Below are positions 24,808-33,547 of a DNA stretch of 64,000 nucleotides, piece after piece. A program made the translations under genes and the position numbers. The stretch comes from Lachnospiraceae bacterium (GTDB lineage: Bacteria; Bacillota; Clostridia; Lachnospirales; Lachnospiraceae). The DNA is taken from the NCBI GenBank assembly GCA_025758065.1, contig CP107199.1, positions 186,001 to 250,000 of the forward strand, given 5' to 3'. The notes under the pieces were generated by a model. The model saw only the letters and a list, made by a program, of their open reading frames with translations. It was not told the origin of the DNA and made no database searches. Each line of letters begins with the position of its first letter. Within the stretch, counting starts at the first letter, position 1.

Positions 24808-25347
24808 TTATTCCGTTTTAAGCAGTCCTGCTTCCCGAAGGCTGTTAAGAAGGAGATTAAACTGAGTCACAACGTCTTCTGTGCCAGTTGCATTGGCAAC
24901 AGCAGCTGCCGGTGTGACGGTTCCTGCCGGACCAGCCGGGCCCTGAGGACCGGTTGCTCCTGTTTCGCCTGCCGGGCCCTGGGGGCCTGCTGGGCCGGTT
25001 GCTCCCTGGGGACCCTGGGGACCGATTGCTCCTGTCTCGCCTGCCGGGCCCTGGGGACCTGCTGGACCGGTTGCTCCCTGGGGACCGGTTTCTCCTCTTG
25101 GACCCTGGGGACCTACTGCTCCCTGAGGACCGATTGCTCCTGTTTCGCCTGCCGGGCCCTGGGGACCTGCTGGGCCCGTTGCTCCCTGAGGACCGGCTGC
25201 TCCTGTTTCACCCTGTGGTCCGGGATATCCTGGAAAGCCCTGCGGTCCGCGGGGTCCTGGCGGTCCCATAGGACCTGGTCTTCCCCCACAGCAGCAGCCA
25301 GGACATCTTACAAATCCATTCCTTCCATTAAGATCATCAAAACACAT
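24808..25347 (-). CDS. Collagen-like Gly-X-Y repeat protein (exosporium BclA type)
   Basis: About 179 aa from ATG 25347 (MCFDDLNGRNGFVRCPGCCCGG), which follows AAAGGAG. A short Cys-rich head is followed by some 37 uninterrupted Gly-X-Y triplets built from near-identical blocks (GPQGATGPAGPQGPAGETGA repeated three times). The tail (TPAAAVANATGTEDVVTQFNLLLNSLREAGLL) is the small trimerising end seen in clostridial BclA-like proteins. It probably coats the spore or cell surface. The DNA is strongly repetitive and GC-rich against its surroundings, so repeat number may vary between strains. It has its own terminator. Confidence 0.85.
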   Translation of the reverse strand: MCFDDLNGRNGFVRCPGCCCGGRPGPMGPPGPRGPQGFPGYPGPQGETGAAGPQGATGPAGPQGPAGETGAIGPQGAVGPQGPRGETGPQGATGPAGPQGPAGETGAIGPQGPQGATGPAGPQGPAGETGATGPQGPAGPAGTVTPAAAVANATGTEDVVTQFNLLLNSLREAGLLKTE

Positions 25348-25501
25348 ATCCAGACTCCTTTCTGATTCCATTTCTGTAAAAACAAAAGCTCGTTTTCTTT
25401 TGTTACTATAGAATATGTACAAGGAGCCCTTTTTGTGTCCACCTATACAGGTCAGAACGGATCACGCCTGTTTACCAGCCATCATTTACCAATGACCAGC
25501 T

Positions 25502-26647
25502 CTATAACATCTCTATAAATGCTGCAATACGTGTTTCAATCTGTCCGCTGTCTGCAGTGGAATAATCTGTTTCCAGCTTCATATATGGAATGCCCATTTC
25601 TTCTGCCATACGTCCCATTTTAAAGGCTTCTACATTAAATGTATGGCATGCCTGAAGGACGATCTCCACCACTCCGTCTACCTGATAATCCCTAATCATC
25701 TGGGCTGTATTTTCCAGACGTCCGTTATTGGAAGTCATAACAGAGCAGTTAATGGACAGATAACGGTCAGAAATAGCACGCAGGATATCCGGTGCATTTT
25801 CATCTACCAGCAAACGGTTGGTACGCTCGCCGGAGCAGTCATCCAGACATACGATCACACCGCCGTTATTTTCGATCACAGTTCCCACTTTCTGGATCAC
25901 TCCGCCAGTAGGACAACCGGTAAGTAATATTCTTTTTGCAGAAGCAGATACCGGACGTTTTCCTTCTTTGTATGCCTTCTCAGCTTCTGCTACCCGTTTG
26001 CGGATATTATCAATTTGCTGATAAACGTCGAAGGTGAATGTTCCCTGCTGGAGAGCGATCATCATCTCTGTTCCCTTCATAGCCGGAGGTACCAGCTTCT
26101 GCAGATGATACATATCCAGCTGGGCTTTTCGCAGCTCGTTGCGCACATGGGCTGCCTTGCGCAGATTTTCTTCTGTAATGGTACAGTCAAATTTCTCTTC
26201 TAATTTTTCCTTTAATAATCTGACCTCTTCATACCAGATATCCTTTGCATAAGACCGTTCCTGACTTTGTGGAAGATGAAGAACATAAGTCTCTTTAATC
26301 TCATTTAACAGCTCATACATCTTCTTTTTTCCATCACAGGTAGTCTCCCCGATGATAATATCCGAAAAATAGGTATAAGGACATTTTTCAGAATAAGCAA
26401 AACCATAGGTGCTTTTGATCAGAGGGCAAAGATTCTTCGGAAGGACCTTTTCCGCATCTGGTATAGTTTCATTACTGGTGCCGCAAAGTCCTACTGTAGC
26501 TATTCCTGTAGCATCCAGCACCTCCTGTGGTGTGTAGGAGCAAAGGCAGCCAGCCAGTTTTCCTCCATTGTCTTTAAATTCCTTAGCTCTTATAAATCCC
26601 TGTTTTCTCGCATCTACAAACTCATCAAATGTCTTTGGCAGATCCAT
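25502..26647 (-). CDS. Double-cubane cluster protein-like (YjiM/2-hydroxyacyl-CoA dehydratase D-component family)
   Basis: A 381-aa protein of the 2-hydroxyacyl-CoA dehydratase family. Only one such subunit is present, with an activase, which is the arrangement of YjiM/YjiL and of the double-cubane cluster protein (DCCP) of Carboxydothermus rather than of true two-subunit dehydratases. Candidate cluster ligands are Cys34/36 (GCLCSYTP), Cys55 (VGLCGTS), Cys74 (KNLCPLIKS), Cys89 (EKCPY) and Cys104 (GETTCDGKKKMYE). DCCPs carry an [8Fe-9S] cluster and reduce small molecules such as acetylene in vitro; the physiological substrate is unknown. It forms an operon with the activase 44 bases upstream. 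Confidence 0.85.
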   Translation of the reverse strand: MDLPKTFDEFVDARKQGFIRAKEFKDNGGKLAGCLCSYTPQEVLDATGIATVGLCGTSNETIPDAEKVLPKNLCPLIKSTYGFAYSEKCPYTYFSDIIIGETTCDGKKKMYELLNEIKETYVLHLPQSQERSYAKDIWYEEVRLLKEKLEEKFDCTITEENLRKAAHVRNELRKAQLDMYHLQKLVPPAMKGTEMMIALQQGTFTFDVYQQIDNIRKRVAEAEKAYKEGKRPVSASAKRILLTGCPTGGVIQKVGTVIENNGGVIVCLDDCSGERTNRLLVDENAPDILRAISDRYLSINCSVMTSNNGRLENTAQMIRDYQVDGVVEIVLQACHTFNVEAFKMGRMAEEMGIPYMKLETDYSTADSGQIETRIAAFIEML

Positions 26648-26691
26648 TATAATCCCTCCTGAAATTTTAATGTTCTCTTATAGTCTTTCTT

Positions 26692-27441
26692 CTACTCTCC
26701 TGATAACAGCGCTGCGCCGATCGCCCCTGCATACCTGGCTAATGGCATACTTTCTACCGGTGCCTTTAAAGCATGGCTGAGCCGGCTGATCATATATTCA
26801 TCCTCACAAAGTCCCCCTGTAAGGAAATAGTTAGTTCCATCCAGCTGCGAAATAAGCTGGGCCACTTTTACAGCAACAGATTCCACCACACCATAGGCAA
26901 TATCTTCCCTGGAAGTTCCTTTTCCAATCAGGCTGATCACCTCTGATTCCGCAAACACTGTACACATGGAACTGATGGTCACACCATCTCCTTTAGATGC
27001 AAGTTGTGACAGTTCTTTCTGGGTCAGTCCCAGGCGGTTGGTCATGACCTCCAGGAATTTTCCGGTTCCTGCAGAGCATTTATCATTCATAACGAATTTC
27101 ATAACACGACCGTTTTTTAATACTATCCCCTTGGTATCCTGACCTCCGATGTCGATGACCACCCCATCCTTTCCAAACAGCTTCCAAGCTCCTTTTCCGT
27201 GGCAGGTGATCTCTGTTATCACTTTATCAGCATAAGGTACGGATACTCTTCCGTATCCCGTTGCCCCATACCGGCTCTTTTCATGCGTTACCTGTTCTTT
27301 TTCCAGCCAGTGATAAATCTCTTCTGCTGTCTTTCTGCTGGAAAATCCCGTTGCCATTTCCATGGTCTTCCATACTTCTCCATCCCGCAGCACCACTGTC
27401 TTTGCCGCACTGGAACCAATATCGATTCCAACCTGATACAT
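26692..27441 (-). CDS. ATP-dependent activase/reductase of the double-cubane protein (YjiL/HgdC family)
   Basis: A 249-aa ASKHA-fold ATPase: phosphate-1 loop VGIDIGSSAAKTVVL, phosphate-2 loop VIDIGGQDTKGI and adenosine loop YFLTGGLCEDEYM. Cys122 (KCSAGTGKFLEVM) and Cys160 (SSMCTVFAESEVISL) are the conserved ligands that hold a [4Fe-4S] cluster between two subunits. The family uses ATP to push low-potential electrons into its partner, here the downstream DCCP-like protein. It is the first gene of the pair. Confidence 0.92.
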   Translation of the reverse strand: MYQVGIDIGSSAAKTVVLRDGEVWKTMEMATGFSSRKTAEEIYHWLEKEQVTHEKSRYGATGYGRVSVPYADKVITEITCHGKGAWKLFGKDGVVIDIGGQDTKGIVLKNGRVMKFVMNDKCSAGTGKFLEVMTNRLGLTQKELSQLASKGDGVTISSMCTVFAESEVISLIGKGTSREDIAYGVVESVAVKVAQLISQLDGTNYFLTGGLCEDEYMISRLSHALKAPVESMPLARYAGAIGAALLSGE

Positions 27442-27547
27442 GTCTTCACCTCACATTTTCCTTAACAACTTCTTTCTTTTCCATTTTAACATTAATTTTT
27501 CTCAATATCTAATCATATATCAGCTATTTTTATGTACATTTATAGAT

Positions 27548-27614
27548 TTTATCTATATAATGATGTTGCAAGCAAGCTTGCATCGGATTTTAGACCTTTT
27601 TGACCCTGGTATCA
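27548..27614 (-). repeat. Repeat family B, truncated copy (5' end only)
   Basis: Read on the minus strand this has GATACCAGGGTCAAAAAGGT followed by the second-stem palindrome (GCAAGCTTGCTTGC) and then stops. It is adjacent to the full copy at 27651-27820, joined by a short inverted repeat (GGGGTCAAAAGG / TTTTGACCCC). Confidence 0.75.
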
Positions 27615-27650
27615 TATGATGTTGGGGTCAAAAGGTATTTTGACCCCTCT

Positions 27651-27820
27651 GATACCGAATTGCTACGTGCTTTGCACTCCCGCAATTCTAAAAACATTCG
27701 TAATACGCTCATTTTTCTTCAAAAAATGGCTCCTTACTCATGTTTTTGGCGGGTCCCAAGTTCAAAAATCCTCCTTCATGCAAGCCCTCATCGGATTTTA
27801 GACCTTTTGACCCTGGTATC
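27651..27820 (-). repeat. Repeat family B, copy 3
   Basis: Full-length B element in reverse orientation, closed by GATACC (27651-27656) and GGTATC (27815-27820) as read on the plus strand. It lies 32 bases before the LysR start, filling the gap between the divergent activase and LysR genes. Confidence 0.87.
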
Positions 27821-27852
27821 ATCATATAAGGTTCTTCAAGGAGACTTCAAAT

Positions 27853-28758
27853 ATGGAATTCAAACAATTAGAAGCTTTCGTAGCCGTTGTAGATTATAAA
27901 AGCTTTTCAGAGGCAGCCAAACACCTCTACCTGACCCAGCCAACTATAAGTTCCCATATACAGGCATTAGAAAAAGAGCTGAATTCCCGACTTCTGATCC
28001 GTACCACCAAACAGATGAAGGTGACGGACCGTGGAATGCAGCTCTATGAATGTGCTGTTCATATGTTAAATATGCGGGATCAGATCATAGATGAATTTGC
28101 GGGAAATAAATGGAAACTGATCGACGTCAGTGCATCCACCATTCCCTCATCCTACCTTCTGCCGGAACTGTTATCGGAGTTTTCCAAAATACAGCCGGAT
28201 ATCCATTTTCATATCTGGCAGTCAGACAGCGCAGACGCTATTGAAAAGGTGATCCAGGAATCTGTGGACTTTGGTCTTACAGGCTCTGTGACCGATGCTG
28301 AGAACTGCTGTTTTTCTCCTTTCTGTACTGACTCTCTGGTCCTGGCAGCTCCGGTAACACCTGAATATCTGGAGCTGGCTGACACCTTAAAAAAGGATGA
28401 ACCAGTTACCCTGCAGCATTTTCTCTCCCATCCTTTTATCCTTCGTGCCAATGGTTCCGGCACCCGTAAGGAGATCGACTTATTTTTAGAACGGCACCAG
28501 ATCTCCCTTTCTGAGTTAAATATTGTTGCCCGGATGAATGACCTGGAATCTATTAAAAAATCCATTGCTTCCGGTCTTGGCATTTCCATTCTTTCTGCCC
28601 GCAGCGTAAAAGATATGGAAAGGACCCACCAGCTTCTCACTTTTCCTTTAGAGAATGCTGCGCAGGTCCGCACTTTTTATATCGTATACAACAAAAACAG
28701 GATCTTAAAACCCTATGTAAAGCAGTTTTTAAAATTTGTAGAGCACTTCTACAAATAA
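27853..28758 (+). CDS. LysR family transcriptional regulator
   Basis: A 301-aa regulator. The N-terminal winged helix reads MEFKQLEAFVAVVDYKSFSEAAKHLYLTQ with PTISSHIQALEKELNSRLLIR; the effector domain follows, with IDVSASTIPSSYLLPELLSEF at its start, of the CysB/CysL-like kind. ATG 27853 follows AAGGAGAC. It is divergent from the double-cubane pair, the layout in which a LysR protein often controls the neighbour, but copies of repeat B occupy the intergenic region. It converges with dacF with a gap of 6 bases. Confidence 0.94.
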   Translation: MEFKQLEAFVAVVDYKSFSEAAKHLYLTQPTISSHIQALEKELNSRLLIRTTKQMKVTDRGMQLYECAVHMLNMRDQIIDEFAGNKWKLIDVSASTIPSSYLLPELLSEFSKIQPDIHFHIWQSDSADAIEKVIQESVDFGLTGSVTDAENCCFSPFCTDSLVLAAPVTPEYLELADTLKKDEPVTLQHFLSHPFILRANGSGTRKEIDLFLERHQISLSELNIVARMNDLESIKKSIASGLGISILSARSVKDMERTHQLLTFPLENAAQVRTFYIVYNKNRILKPYVKQFLKFVEHFYK

Positions 28759-28764
28759 ACTGTA

Positions 28765-30264
28765 TTATCTGATCCAGGCTCCGTCTGCCCCTACTTTATA
28801 GCCATCCGGGGTGGTCGTATTTGTAAGCATGACGCCGTCCTGGCCCAGATAATACCAGATTCCATTTGCCCCTGCCTTCCAAACATTCTTTGCCAGACTT
28901 CCTGTAGAACAGAAATAATACCATTTTCCATCTAATTCTTTCCAGCCCTTTGCCATGTAATGATCTGACTGGATCCAGTAGGTCTCTCCATTATCTGTGA
29001 TCCATTCTCCCACTGCTTTTATGCCATTACCTTTTACATAATACCAGCCGTTATTATCTTTTACCCAGCCACGCTCTTTTACAGCGCCCGGACCGCCGGT
29101 ATTGGTATCTGCAGATTCCGGCTGTGTGGGGGCAGAGGCTTTTGTTTCCTGACTAGACGAATTATTTGTATTGTTTGTGTTGTTTGCATTATTCGCACTG
29201 TTTGTGTTATTTGTGCTATTTCCAGGTGTTGGAGCCTGGGATGTATTCTGGCTTGTATTCTGTCCTGTCAGGGCACCTGCCTCTGCCAGTTTAAAGCCAT
29301 AGTCCAGTAATGCCTTCGTATCCGTATAATGGGTAGACTGGCTCTTCATTACAACTGCGATCAGACGGACACCGTTTCGCTCTGCTGCTGTTACCAGTGT
29401 ATTTCCGGCTTTTGATGTATATCCAGTCTTTCCGCCTATAATTCCCTGATAATATCTGGAATCTTTTGGATTTAACATTTTATGTCCCATAGTCACAGTA
29501 AGACCTGACGGATTTTTTTTAGTAGCCGGAAGTGTATAGGTTCTGGTGGAAGCCACTGTTTTTACTATATCATTTGCAAAAGCAGCTCTTGCGATCAGTG
29601 CCATATCATGAGGTGTAGTATAATGGTTCGGGTCGTTTAAACCATGTGGATTGGCAAAATGAGTATTAGTGCAGCCTAAAGAAGCTGCTTTGGCATTCAT
29701 CTTCTCTGCAAAAGCGGCATTGCTGCCAGCCACATGCTCTGCAAGGGCATTTCCCACTTCGTTTGCTGATTTTAATAACAGCGCATACAGACACTGGCGT
29801 ACTGATAAGGTATCTCCCTCCGTCATGCCAATAGAAACTGCACCCGATTCAAGGTTAGTGGTAGCTGTTGATGAAAATGTGACTGTATCATCCAGATTGC
29901 AGTTTTCAGCTACTAAAAGAGCTGTCATCAGCTTGGTAATGCTGGCTGGATAATACTGTGTTTCGCCGTTTTGTGAAAATAATACACTTCCGTCTGCAGC
30001 ATTTAACAAAACTGCACCCTGGGATGCAATAGTGGGTTTCGTAATAGAAGAAACATCACCCTTCTGGGATGGTGTATTTTCACCAGATGTATTCTGGGCG
30101 CCTGATGCCTTAGTTGGTTGTGTCTCCTGAACCTGGCTCTGTGATATGGATGTTCCTTTATCTAATGGTGTAATAGTCACCTGACTGGCCCATGCAGGTA
30201 CAGACAATGTGAGAATGGCAGCCGTACATACTGCCAGAAATGTATATATTTTATTTTTTTTCAT
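28765..30264 (-). CDS. D-alanyl-D-alanine carboxypeptidase with C-terminal cell-wall-binding repeats
   Basis: A 499-aa exported peptidase of the DacA/DacF (S11) family trimming peptidoglycan stem peptides. The signal peptide is MKKNKIYTFLAVCTAAILTL ending near PAWA-S. Catalytic motifs are SxxK in PASITKLMTALL, SxN in SANEVGNAL and KTG in GGKTGYTSKAG. An Asn/Thr/Ser-rich linker (about residues 345-385) leads to three or four Trp/Tyr-rich repeats (GWVKDNNGWYYVKG, GWKELDGKWYYF, NGIWYYLGQDGVM) of the choline-binding type that would hold it to the wall. ATG 30264 is chosen for the signal peptide and AGAGAGG upstream. Two tandem D repeats lie just upstream. Confidence 0.93.
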   Translation of the reverse strand: MKKNKIYTFLAVCTAAILTLSVPAWASQVTITPLDKGTSISQSQVQETQPTKASGAQNTSGENTPSQKGDVSSITKPTIASQGAVLLNAADGSVLFSQNGETQYYPASITKLMTALLVAENCNLDDTVTFSSTATTNLESGAVSIGMTEGDTLSVRQCLYALLLKSANEVGNALAEHVAGSNAAFAEKMNAKAASLGCTNTHFANPHGLNDPNHYTTPHDMALIARAAFANDIVKTVASTRTYTLPATKKNPSGLTVTMGHKMLNPKDSRYYQGIIGGKTGYTSKAGNTLVTAAERNGVRLIAVVMKSQSTHYTDTKALLDYGFKLAEAGALTGQNTSQNTSQAPTPGNSTNNTNSANNANNTNNTNNSSSQETKASAPTQPESADTNTGGPGAVKERGWVKDNNGWYYVKGNGIKAVGEWITDNGETYWIQSDHYMAKGWKELDGKWYYFCSTGSLAKNVWKAGANGIWYYLGQDGVMLTNTTTPDGYKVGADGAWIR

Positions 30265-30313
30265 TGGAAATAAAGATCCTCTCTGTGGTATTAGAAGCAG
30301 ATTATACTCGCGA

Positions 30314-30558
30314 ACACGCTCTAACATGCTCTGCTGCCTGCTGTGCCAGTGGTTTTGTTCGTCAATGGCTTGTAAAAACAAATGTCCGTTCAGGTAGCTG
30401 TAACTTATTTTTCTCTGGACTCATTATATCTTAGACTCAGATCCCCGCACTTACGTGCTCTACTGCCTGCTTTCGCAGGCGGGATCTTCGTTAATGGTCC
30501 AAGAAAAACAAATGCCACCTTCGGTGTCGCTTGTTTTTCTTTTGGACCCATTATACCA
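30314..30558. repeat. Repeat family D: two diverged tandem units upstream of the carboxypeptidase gene
   Basis: Units 30314-30430 and 30443-30558 align along their length: both contain TGCTCT(G/A)CTGCCTGCT, then CGT(C/T)AATGG, AAAAACAAATG, TTTTTCTCTGGAC or TTTTTCTTTTGGAC and CATTATA. In the second unit GGTCCAAGAAAAACAA pairs with TTGTTTTTCTTTTGGACC around CCACCTTCGGTG, forming a long hairpin; pairing in the first has decayed. A third copy is at 45855-45950. Confidence 0.78.
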
Positions 30559-30590
30559 TATACCACAATTACAAAAAATAACCCATTTTG

Positions 30591-31076
30591 TTACGATTTC
30601 TTTAATTTTTTCCCATCCAGCACTGCCTCTGTTAAAACATCCCCCTTATAAGCCAGTTTCAGGGAAAAGAAGGGGGAGTTTTCCTGAAGCAGTTTTAAAA
30701 AGATCTTGTCTCCTTCCCACAGGTTCAGCTTTAACAGGTCTTCTTTTCTGATCCATTCCAGTACCCCTTCATTGCAGGGAATGATTTCTCCCTCATATCC
30801 ATCAGCTGTATATAAACACATATACTCCGTATTCCAGCCTTCGGAAATAAAAGTAACGATCCCCCTGAATTTCCAGGATGTAAGTGTAAGCCCGGTCTCC
30901 TCTTTTGCTTCCCGGAGCAGGCATTCTTCTGGACTTTCATTTTCTTCAAAATGACCTCCGATGCCGATCCACTTGTCTTTATTTACATCATGTTTTTTGC
31001 TGACTCTGTGAAGCATCAGATAGCTGTCACCTTTTTCAATATAACACAGCGTTGTAAGTTTTGAACGTTCTCCCAA
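30591..31076 (-). CDS. NUDIX hydrolase (MutT/8-oxo-dGTP diphosphatase-like)
   Basis: A 161-aa NUDIX protein. The complete Nudix box is GGHFEENESPEECLLREAKEETGL, beginning about residue 41 (Gx5Ex7REUxEExGU). N-terminal LCYIEKGDSYLMLHR and the later WIRKEDLLKLNLWEGDK fit the group hydrolysing oxidised purine nucleotides. Substrate is inferred from resemblance only. It follows guaB on the same strand but a strong terminator lies between them, so it has its own promoter or low read-through. Confidence 0.9.
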   Translation of the reverse strand: MGERSKLTTLCYIEKGDSYLMLHRVSKKHDVNKDKWIGIGGHFEENESPEECLLREAKEETGLTLTSWKFRGIVTFISEGWNTEYMCLYTADGYEGEIIPCNEGVLEWIRKEDLLKLNLWEGDKIFLKLLQENSPFFSLKLAYKGDVLTEAVLDGKKLKKS

Positions 31077-31125
31077 TTTATATCCCTGCTTTCTTCCTTA
31101 GTACGCAAATATGCAGCATTGGCAC

Positions 31126-31152
31126 AAAAAGGCCGCCGCAAATGCGGCGACC
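31126..31152 (-). terminator. Rho-independent terminator of guaB
   Basis: GGTCGCCGC / GCGGCGGCC with a 4-base loop, followed on the minus strand by TTTTT. It lies about 30 bases after the guaB stop. Confidence 0.93.
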
Positions 31153-31182
31153 CATGAATCTTCGTAAATAGCCTGTAAAAAA

Positions 31183-32637
31183 TTATTCTTCAATTGAATA
31201 GTTCGGAGCTTCCTTTGTGATATGGATATCATGAGGATGGCTTTCTTTTAAGGATGCTGCAGAAATCTTGACAAATCTTCCTGTCTCCTGAAGAGTCGGG
31301 ATGTCCTTTGCGCCACAGTATCCCATACCGGAACGTAAACCGCCTAACAGCTGGAATACAGTATCCTCTACCATACCCTTATAAGCTACACGGCCTTCTA
31401 CGCCTTCTGGAACCAGCTTCTTTGCATCAGTCTGGAAGTAACGGTCCTTGCTTCCGTTTTCCATAGCTGCAATAGAGCCCATGCCGCGATATACTTTGTA
31501 CTTACGTCCCTGATACAGCTCGAAAGCACCTGGACTCTCGTCGCATCCTGCAAGCATGCTTCCCATCATACAAACGCTTCCGCCTGCTGCGATCGCCTTT
31601 GTAATATCACCGGAATATTTGATACCGCCATCAGCAATGATCGGGATACCGTATTCTTTTGCAACTGCATAGCAGTCCATAACAGCGGTGATCTGAGGAA
31701 CGCCGATACCTGCAACCACACGGGTCGTACAGATAGAACCAGGTCCGATACCAACCTTAACACAATCAGCACCAGCTTCGATCAGAGCTCTGGTGGCATC
31801 ACCAGTTGCCACATTACCTGCAATGACCTGAACCTCCGGAAATGCTTCTTTAATCATCTTTACGCAGCGGATAACATTTGCAGAATGACCATGGGCAGAG
31901 TCTAAAACAACAACGTCCACCTTTGCCTTCACCAGTGCTTCTACACGATCTAAAACATTGGCTGTGATACCGATAGCTGCACCACATAACAGACGTCCCT
32001 GGGCATCTTTTGCAGACAGAGGATATTTGATCTGCTTTTCAATATCCTTAATGGTGATAAGTCCCTTCAGGTTAAAATCATCATCAACGATAGGCAGCTT
32101 CTCTACTCTTGCCTTTGCAAGGATCGCTTTTGCTTCCTTTAAAGTAACACCTTCCTTTGCTGTGACCAGATTCTTGGAGGTCATGCATTCTCTGATCGGA
32201 CGGCTGAAATCTTCCTCGAATTTCAAGTCACGGTTGGTGATGATACCAACTAATTTCTTGCCTTCTGTGATCGGCACACCGGAAATACGGAATTTTGCCA
32301 TCAGGTCATTGGCATCCTTTAATGTATGCTCTGGGGAAAGATAGAATGGATCAGTGATAACACCGTTCTCAGAACGTTTTACACGATCTACCTCCTCAGC
32401 CTGTGCCTCAATTGACATATTCTTATGAATAATGCCGATTCCTCCCTGACGAGCCATGGCAATCGCCATACGATGCTCTGTAACTGTATCCATACCTGCA
32501 CTCATTAACGGGATGTTCAGACGGATCTTCTTTGTCAGGTTTGTGCTTAAGTTTACCTGATTTGGGATCACTTCTGAATAAGCTGGAACCAGAAGCACAT
32601 CATCAAAGGTAATGCCTTCACCGATAATTGTACCCAT
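31183..32637 (-). CDS. guaB: Inosine-5'-monophosphate dehydrogenase
   Basis: A 484-aa enzyme oxidising IMP to XMP with NAD, the committed step to guanine nucleotides. ATG 32637 (MGTIIGEGITFDDVLLVPAYSE) follows GAGAGG; nine extra upstream codons are unlikely. Two CBS domains (about residues 95-210) interrupt the TIM barrel. The catalytic loop is VGIGPGSICTTRVVAGIGVPQ with Cys, the phosphate-binding segment ADGGIKYSGDITKAIAAG, and the flap contains YRGMGSIAAM. No purine riboswitch was recognised upstream; a hairpin lies at 32687-32731. Confidence 0.97.
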   Translation of the reverse strand: MGTIIGEGITFDDVLLVPAYSEVIPNQVNLSTNLTKKIRLNIPLMSAGMDTVTEHRMAIAMARQGGIGIIHKNMSIEAQAEEVDRVKRSENGVITDPFYLSPEHTLKDANDLMAKFRISGVPITEGKKLVGIITNRDLKFEEDFSRPIRECMTSKNLVTAKEGVTLKEAKAILAKARVEKLPIVDDDFNLKGLITIKDIEKQIKYPLSAKDAQGRLLCGAAIGITANVLDRVEALVKAKVDVVVLDSAHGHSANVIRCVKMIKEAFPEVQVIAGNVATGDATRALIEAGADCVKVGIGPGSICTTRVVAGIGVPQITAVMDCYAVAKEYGIPIIADGGIKYSGDITKAIAAGGSVCMMGSMLAGCDESPGAFELYQGRKYKVYRGMGSIAAMENGSKDRYFQTDAKKLVPEGVEGRVAYKGMVEDTVFQLLGGLRSGMGYCGAKDIPTLQETGRFVKISAASLKESHPHDIHITKEAPNYSIEE

Positions 32638-32686
32638 TCGTTTTTTCCTCTCTTTCTTCATCAATTTTTATCTGAAGGTTCAATAT

Positions 32687-32731
32687 AACGCCAGCGCTAA
32701 AAAAACATCGGTTTTATCAGACACTGGCGTT
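32687..32731. repeat. Hairpin in the guaB upstream region
   Basis: AACGCCAG (32687-32694) pairs with CTGGCGTT (32724-32731) about 55 bases before guaB. It could be a leader attenuator or the terminator of the small gene upstream. The 250 bases between guaB and that gene otherwise show only AT-rich promoter-like sequence. Confidence 0.5.
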
Positions 32732-32887
32732 TTGGCCTTCTTATTAGTAACTAATACTAGCAAATTTTATATGGATTGTCAAACCCATTTGCCGTAAAAT
32801 ATTCATTGAAATTGCTTATGATTTTTCATGAGGAAAACTTATCAGTTCCAGGGACTTTTCGCAGCCTCAGAAACTCACAAACACACT

Positions 32888-33385
32888 TTACTGCCTCATA
32901 AACTTGCGCGGAAATACTCTGCGCATAGCCCCTTCCATTTTCTCACCAGGCTCAAATAAGACTTTTGTTGTCACAGAGCCCTTCTGGCTGATCAGTGCGT
33001 AAACTTTTGCGCCGGCCTGTCCGCTGGCGCAGTTTATAACTTTCATTCCCTGTTTTTCATAATCTTTTAATACATAGGAATCTGCCGGTGCGATCACCTG
33101 TACTTCTTCTTTTTCGCAGTCAAAAGCTTTTTTTCTTCTGGCCTTTCCTAGGATGCGGTCTACACTGAAACCACCGTCTGCAAACAGGTATTCATATTCT
33201 ACACTGAGGTTTAAAAAAACAAAATACGTCGCAGCACCTGCTGCCACAAGGATCAATACTCCGAACATGACCTGAAGGGCTGCAAATGCAGATAATGCAC
33301 ACAATACAATCATCAATACTTTTACAGGCCAGGCATAAACGGGGTCTTTCCGTTTTACCAGCCATTCTACATAATTTTCTTCCAT
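32888..33385 (-). CDS. Small membrane protein of unknown function (DUF6106-like)
   Basis: About 165 aa from ATG 33385 (MEENYVEWLVKRKDP), with other in-frame ATGs at 33397 and 33418; AGGAGAA lies 13 bases before 33385, so the start is uncertain. Two adjacent hydrophobic helices (VKVLMIVLCALSAFAALQVM and FGVLILVAAGAATYFVFL) are followed by about 100 soluble, basic residues (FSVDRILGKARRKKAFDCEKEEV, ending MRRVFPRKFMRQ). It resembles the conserved DUF6106-type proteins of Lachnospiraceae; that name is from memory of the pattern. No function can be assigned. It stands alone. Confidence 0.78.
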   Translation of the reverse strand: MEENYVEWLVKRKDPVYAWPVKVLMIVLCALSAFAALQVMFGVLILVAAGAATYFVFLNLSVEYEYLFADGGFSVDRILGKARRKKAFDCEKEEVQVIAPADSYVLKDYEKQGMKVINCASGQAGAKVYALISQKGSVTTKVLFEPGEKMEGAMRRVFPRKFMRQ

Positions 33386-33547
33386 AACTTTCTGCATTCT
33401 CCTGTTATATAGTCGCATAGTTTTTTCTACACGCTTAGTTTGTTAATAGTATAACCTATTTTGACTTCATTTTCCAGTTATTTTAACCTTTTTCCCCTTG
33501 GTATCATATAATATCCACAAAGACTTTTCCAGGCAGGTAACATTTTC

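Noticed and set aside
24915..25270. Regularly repeated GC-rich DNA resembling an array
   Set aside because: The repeats are in frame and encode Gly-X-Y triplets of a collagen-like protein; there are no unique spacers, so it is not CRISPR.
25502..27441. Lactoyl- or hydroxyglutaryl-CoA dehydratase
   Set aside because: Those need two different dehydratase subunits and usually a CoA-transferase nearby; only one subunit with activase is present.
32665..32887. Purine riboswitch upstream of guaB
   Set aside because: Only a simple hairpin is seen; the conserved purine-aptamer junction sequences were not found.
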